The position numbers and the translations under genes are program-made. Shown here in pieces: positions 63,035 to 64,000 of a stretch of DNA of 64,000 nucleotides. The notes beneath the pieces are model-generated. The model had not been told where the DNA came from. It was given only the letters and a program-made list of their open reading frames with translations, and ran no database searches. Numbering within the stretch: the stretch's first letter is position 1; the number at the start of each line of letters is the position of its first letter. The stretch is from Eutreptiella sp. 'Long Island Sound 2002'. Its lineage: Eukaryota; Euglenozoa; Euglenophyceae; Eutreptiales; Eutreptiaceae. The DNA lies in the NCBI GenBank assembly GCA_964036045.1, contig OZ038379.1, positions 69,904,719 through 69,968,718 of the forward strand, given 5' to 3'.

Positions 63035-64000
63035 CTTGGGTATAAGCGGTATGGGTGCGCTCCACATCGAACACAGGACCTTGCAGTCCAGCTCCAGGAG
63101 TACTTTTGACTCGGAGAGCAGACCGAACCCTATGCCTACAACGTCGTCGCACCAGGTGCACCCATCGACCTTGTTCAGTTGGCAATGAGTTACCAGACTG
63201 GACCCGGACGGCTCGGATACCACGACTTCGATAAGGCAATCCGACGAGTTGCTGCCCTTCACTCGACCAGTGAGGAGTATGTCAACCTCTTTCCTTTCGT
63301 GGACGCCGCCGATTTGGTTCGATGCATGGGTACCTTGAAATACCTCATGTCCCCCTTCGAGGCCGGATATGAAGGTGGACAACGTTGGCGTCGAGCGAAC
63401 CCAGTTCCGAAGGGATGTCTATGCTGATGAACGGGAGGAGGCTGAGCCCGCTGACTCGCCTGCGAGTGACTCGTTCCACGCAGACCCCGTCGACCACCGG
63501 TTTTTGTCGGCAGAGTCGAACGCCTATCAGCACCACTTCGACATCCCGTTGTTCAAGTACCTCATGCCGATCCATGATGATTTCAGGGCTGCCCATCGAC
63601 GCAAGGTCAGCTGCCGAGACCAAGTCCTCGAAGCGGTCATTGTTGACACGGCTTCGAGCCTTGTGACTGCAGAAGCGGTTCAATTCGCTCTGCAGAGTTC
63701 CCTCCCTGATGGTCAGTATGTACATCAACACCTCGGTCGACTCCAAGAAGGAGGTTCTCGAACGGACATGGTTGAGGTCATTGACCGATATGCCCTGGGC
63801 CCTGGAGTCGATGACGTCAGTGCCATCATAGTTGTGCGACGAGTTTCGATTGCTGACACGCCATGGTGGCGAGTCGATACGCGAACTGGTCAGTTCTACC
63901 ACAGCATGGCTGCTGGTACTGGTTTGAACGAAACCCATCGATGGTCTACTGGTCGACATGACGGGTTCTCCTTTGAAGTCACCAATCGGACCGATCTGTG
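63035..64000 (+). pseudogene. Element 4 distal ORF, second part, open at the window end
   Basis: After frame changes near 62990-63110 the pattern continues with MSYQTGPGRLGYHDFDKAI (63179 onward) and LFPFVDAADLVRCMGTLKYL. A further change near 63370 leads to a frame open from 63372 to the last base, about 209 codons with no internal stop. It reads DIPLFKYLMPIHDDFRAAHR, VEVIDRYALGPGVDDVSAII and TPWWRVDTRTGQFYHSM. It looks like a real, folded protein but I do not recognise it. It has no ATG at its left end and continues beyond the window. Confidence 0.45.

Larger units (their letters stand above)
54804..64000 (+). mobile_element. Element 4: Gypsy-type chromodomain retrotransposon, right end outside window
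   Basis: Starting where the 65-bp unit breaks off, the plus strand reads a putative LTR, primer-binding site, gag with zinc knuckle, protease, RT, RNase H, integrase and chromodomain. It then shows over 2.7 kb of further coding-like sequence. It is AT-balanced, with frequent TCGAC and CGA codons throughout, including the distal part, which supports one element. In-frame stops (TGA 56014, TGA 57302, TAA 57680, TAG 57770, TAG 58073) and a frame change near 59900 show decay. Unlike Elements 1-3 I see no NPPF domain. Confidence 0.75.

Overview
This is repeat-rich eukaryotic nuclear DNA. I see no convincing single-copy host gene, rRNA, tRNA or CRISPR array. Nearly everything is transposable elements, nested in one another and set in a very GC-rich segment. 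I cannot name the organism. The primer-binding sites read TGGTAGCAGAGG or TGGTAGCAGAGC. These match initiator tRNAs with an AGCAGAG acceptor stem (the animal type and shared by other eukaryotes), not the land-plant AUCAGAG type, so an alga, protist or other large-genome eukaryote fits better than a land plant.

Layout. (1) 1-3102: the left-end element A, minus strand, is cut by the window. It has a 2.4-kb AT-rich LTR and a gag frame that starts inside the LTR. (2) 3103-11084, continuing after a large insertion at 38075-44160, is one GC-rich locus. It holds a decayed LINE (zinc finger, AP-like endonuclease, RT, RNase H, zinc-binding C-terminus), G-run tracts, a 99-bp minisatellite and unidentified ORFs. 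(3) 11085-38070: Element 1, a dead minus-strand chromodomain Gypsy element with 2.4-kb LTRs and a 4-bp GCAC duplication. Two elements are nested in it. Element T (20997-23900) is a small LTR element without recognisable pol, inserted in its gag. Element 2 (25212-35974) is a young plus-strand chromovirus inserted in its 5' LTR; its two 532-bp LTRs differ at only two sites I could find. (4) 44725-45124 and 54574-54803: one 65-bp minisatellite, split by Element 3 (45125-54572), a minus-strand chromodomain Gypsy element that also carries an opposite-strand reading frame. (5) 54804-64000+: Element 4, a plus-strand chromodomain Gypsy element that appears to start inside the same array. Its pol is followed by at least 2.7 kb of unrecognised coding-like sequence running off the window.

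Order of events from nesting: GC-rich locus and 65-bp array first, then Elements 1, 3 and 4, then T and Element 2 inside Element 1. Removing T plus one copy of its duplication rejoins Element 1 gag in frame. Removing Element 1 rejoins an ORF of the GC locus.

Most notable signals: a methyltransferase-like 'NPPF' domain between protease and RT in three different Gypsy elements; a UAG codon in a purine-rich 3' context at the end of gag in the same three; a gag start codon inside the LTR, read through the primer-binding site, in two families; a perfect A_AAA_AAA slip site in the Element 2 pol; and the unrecognised third ORF of Element 4.
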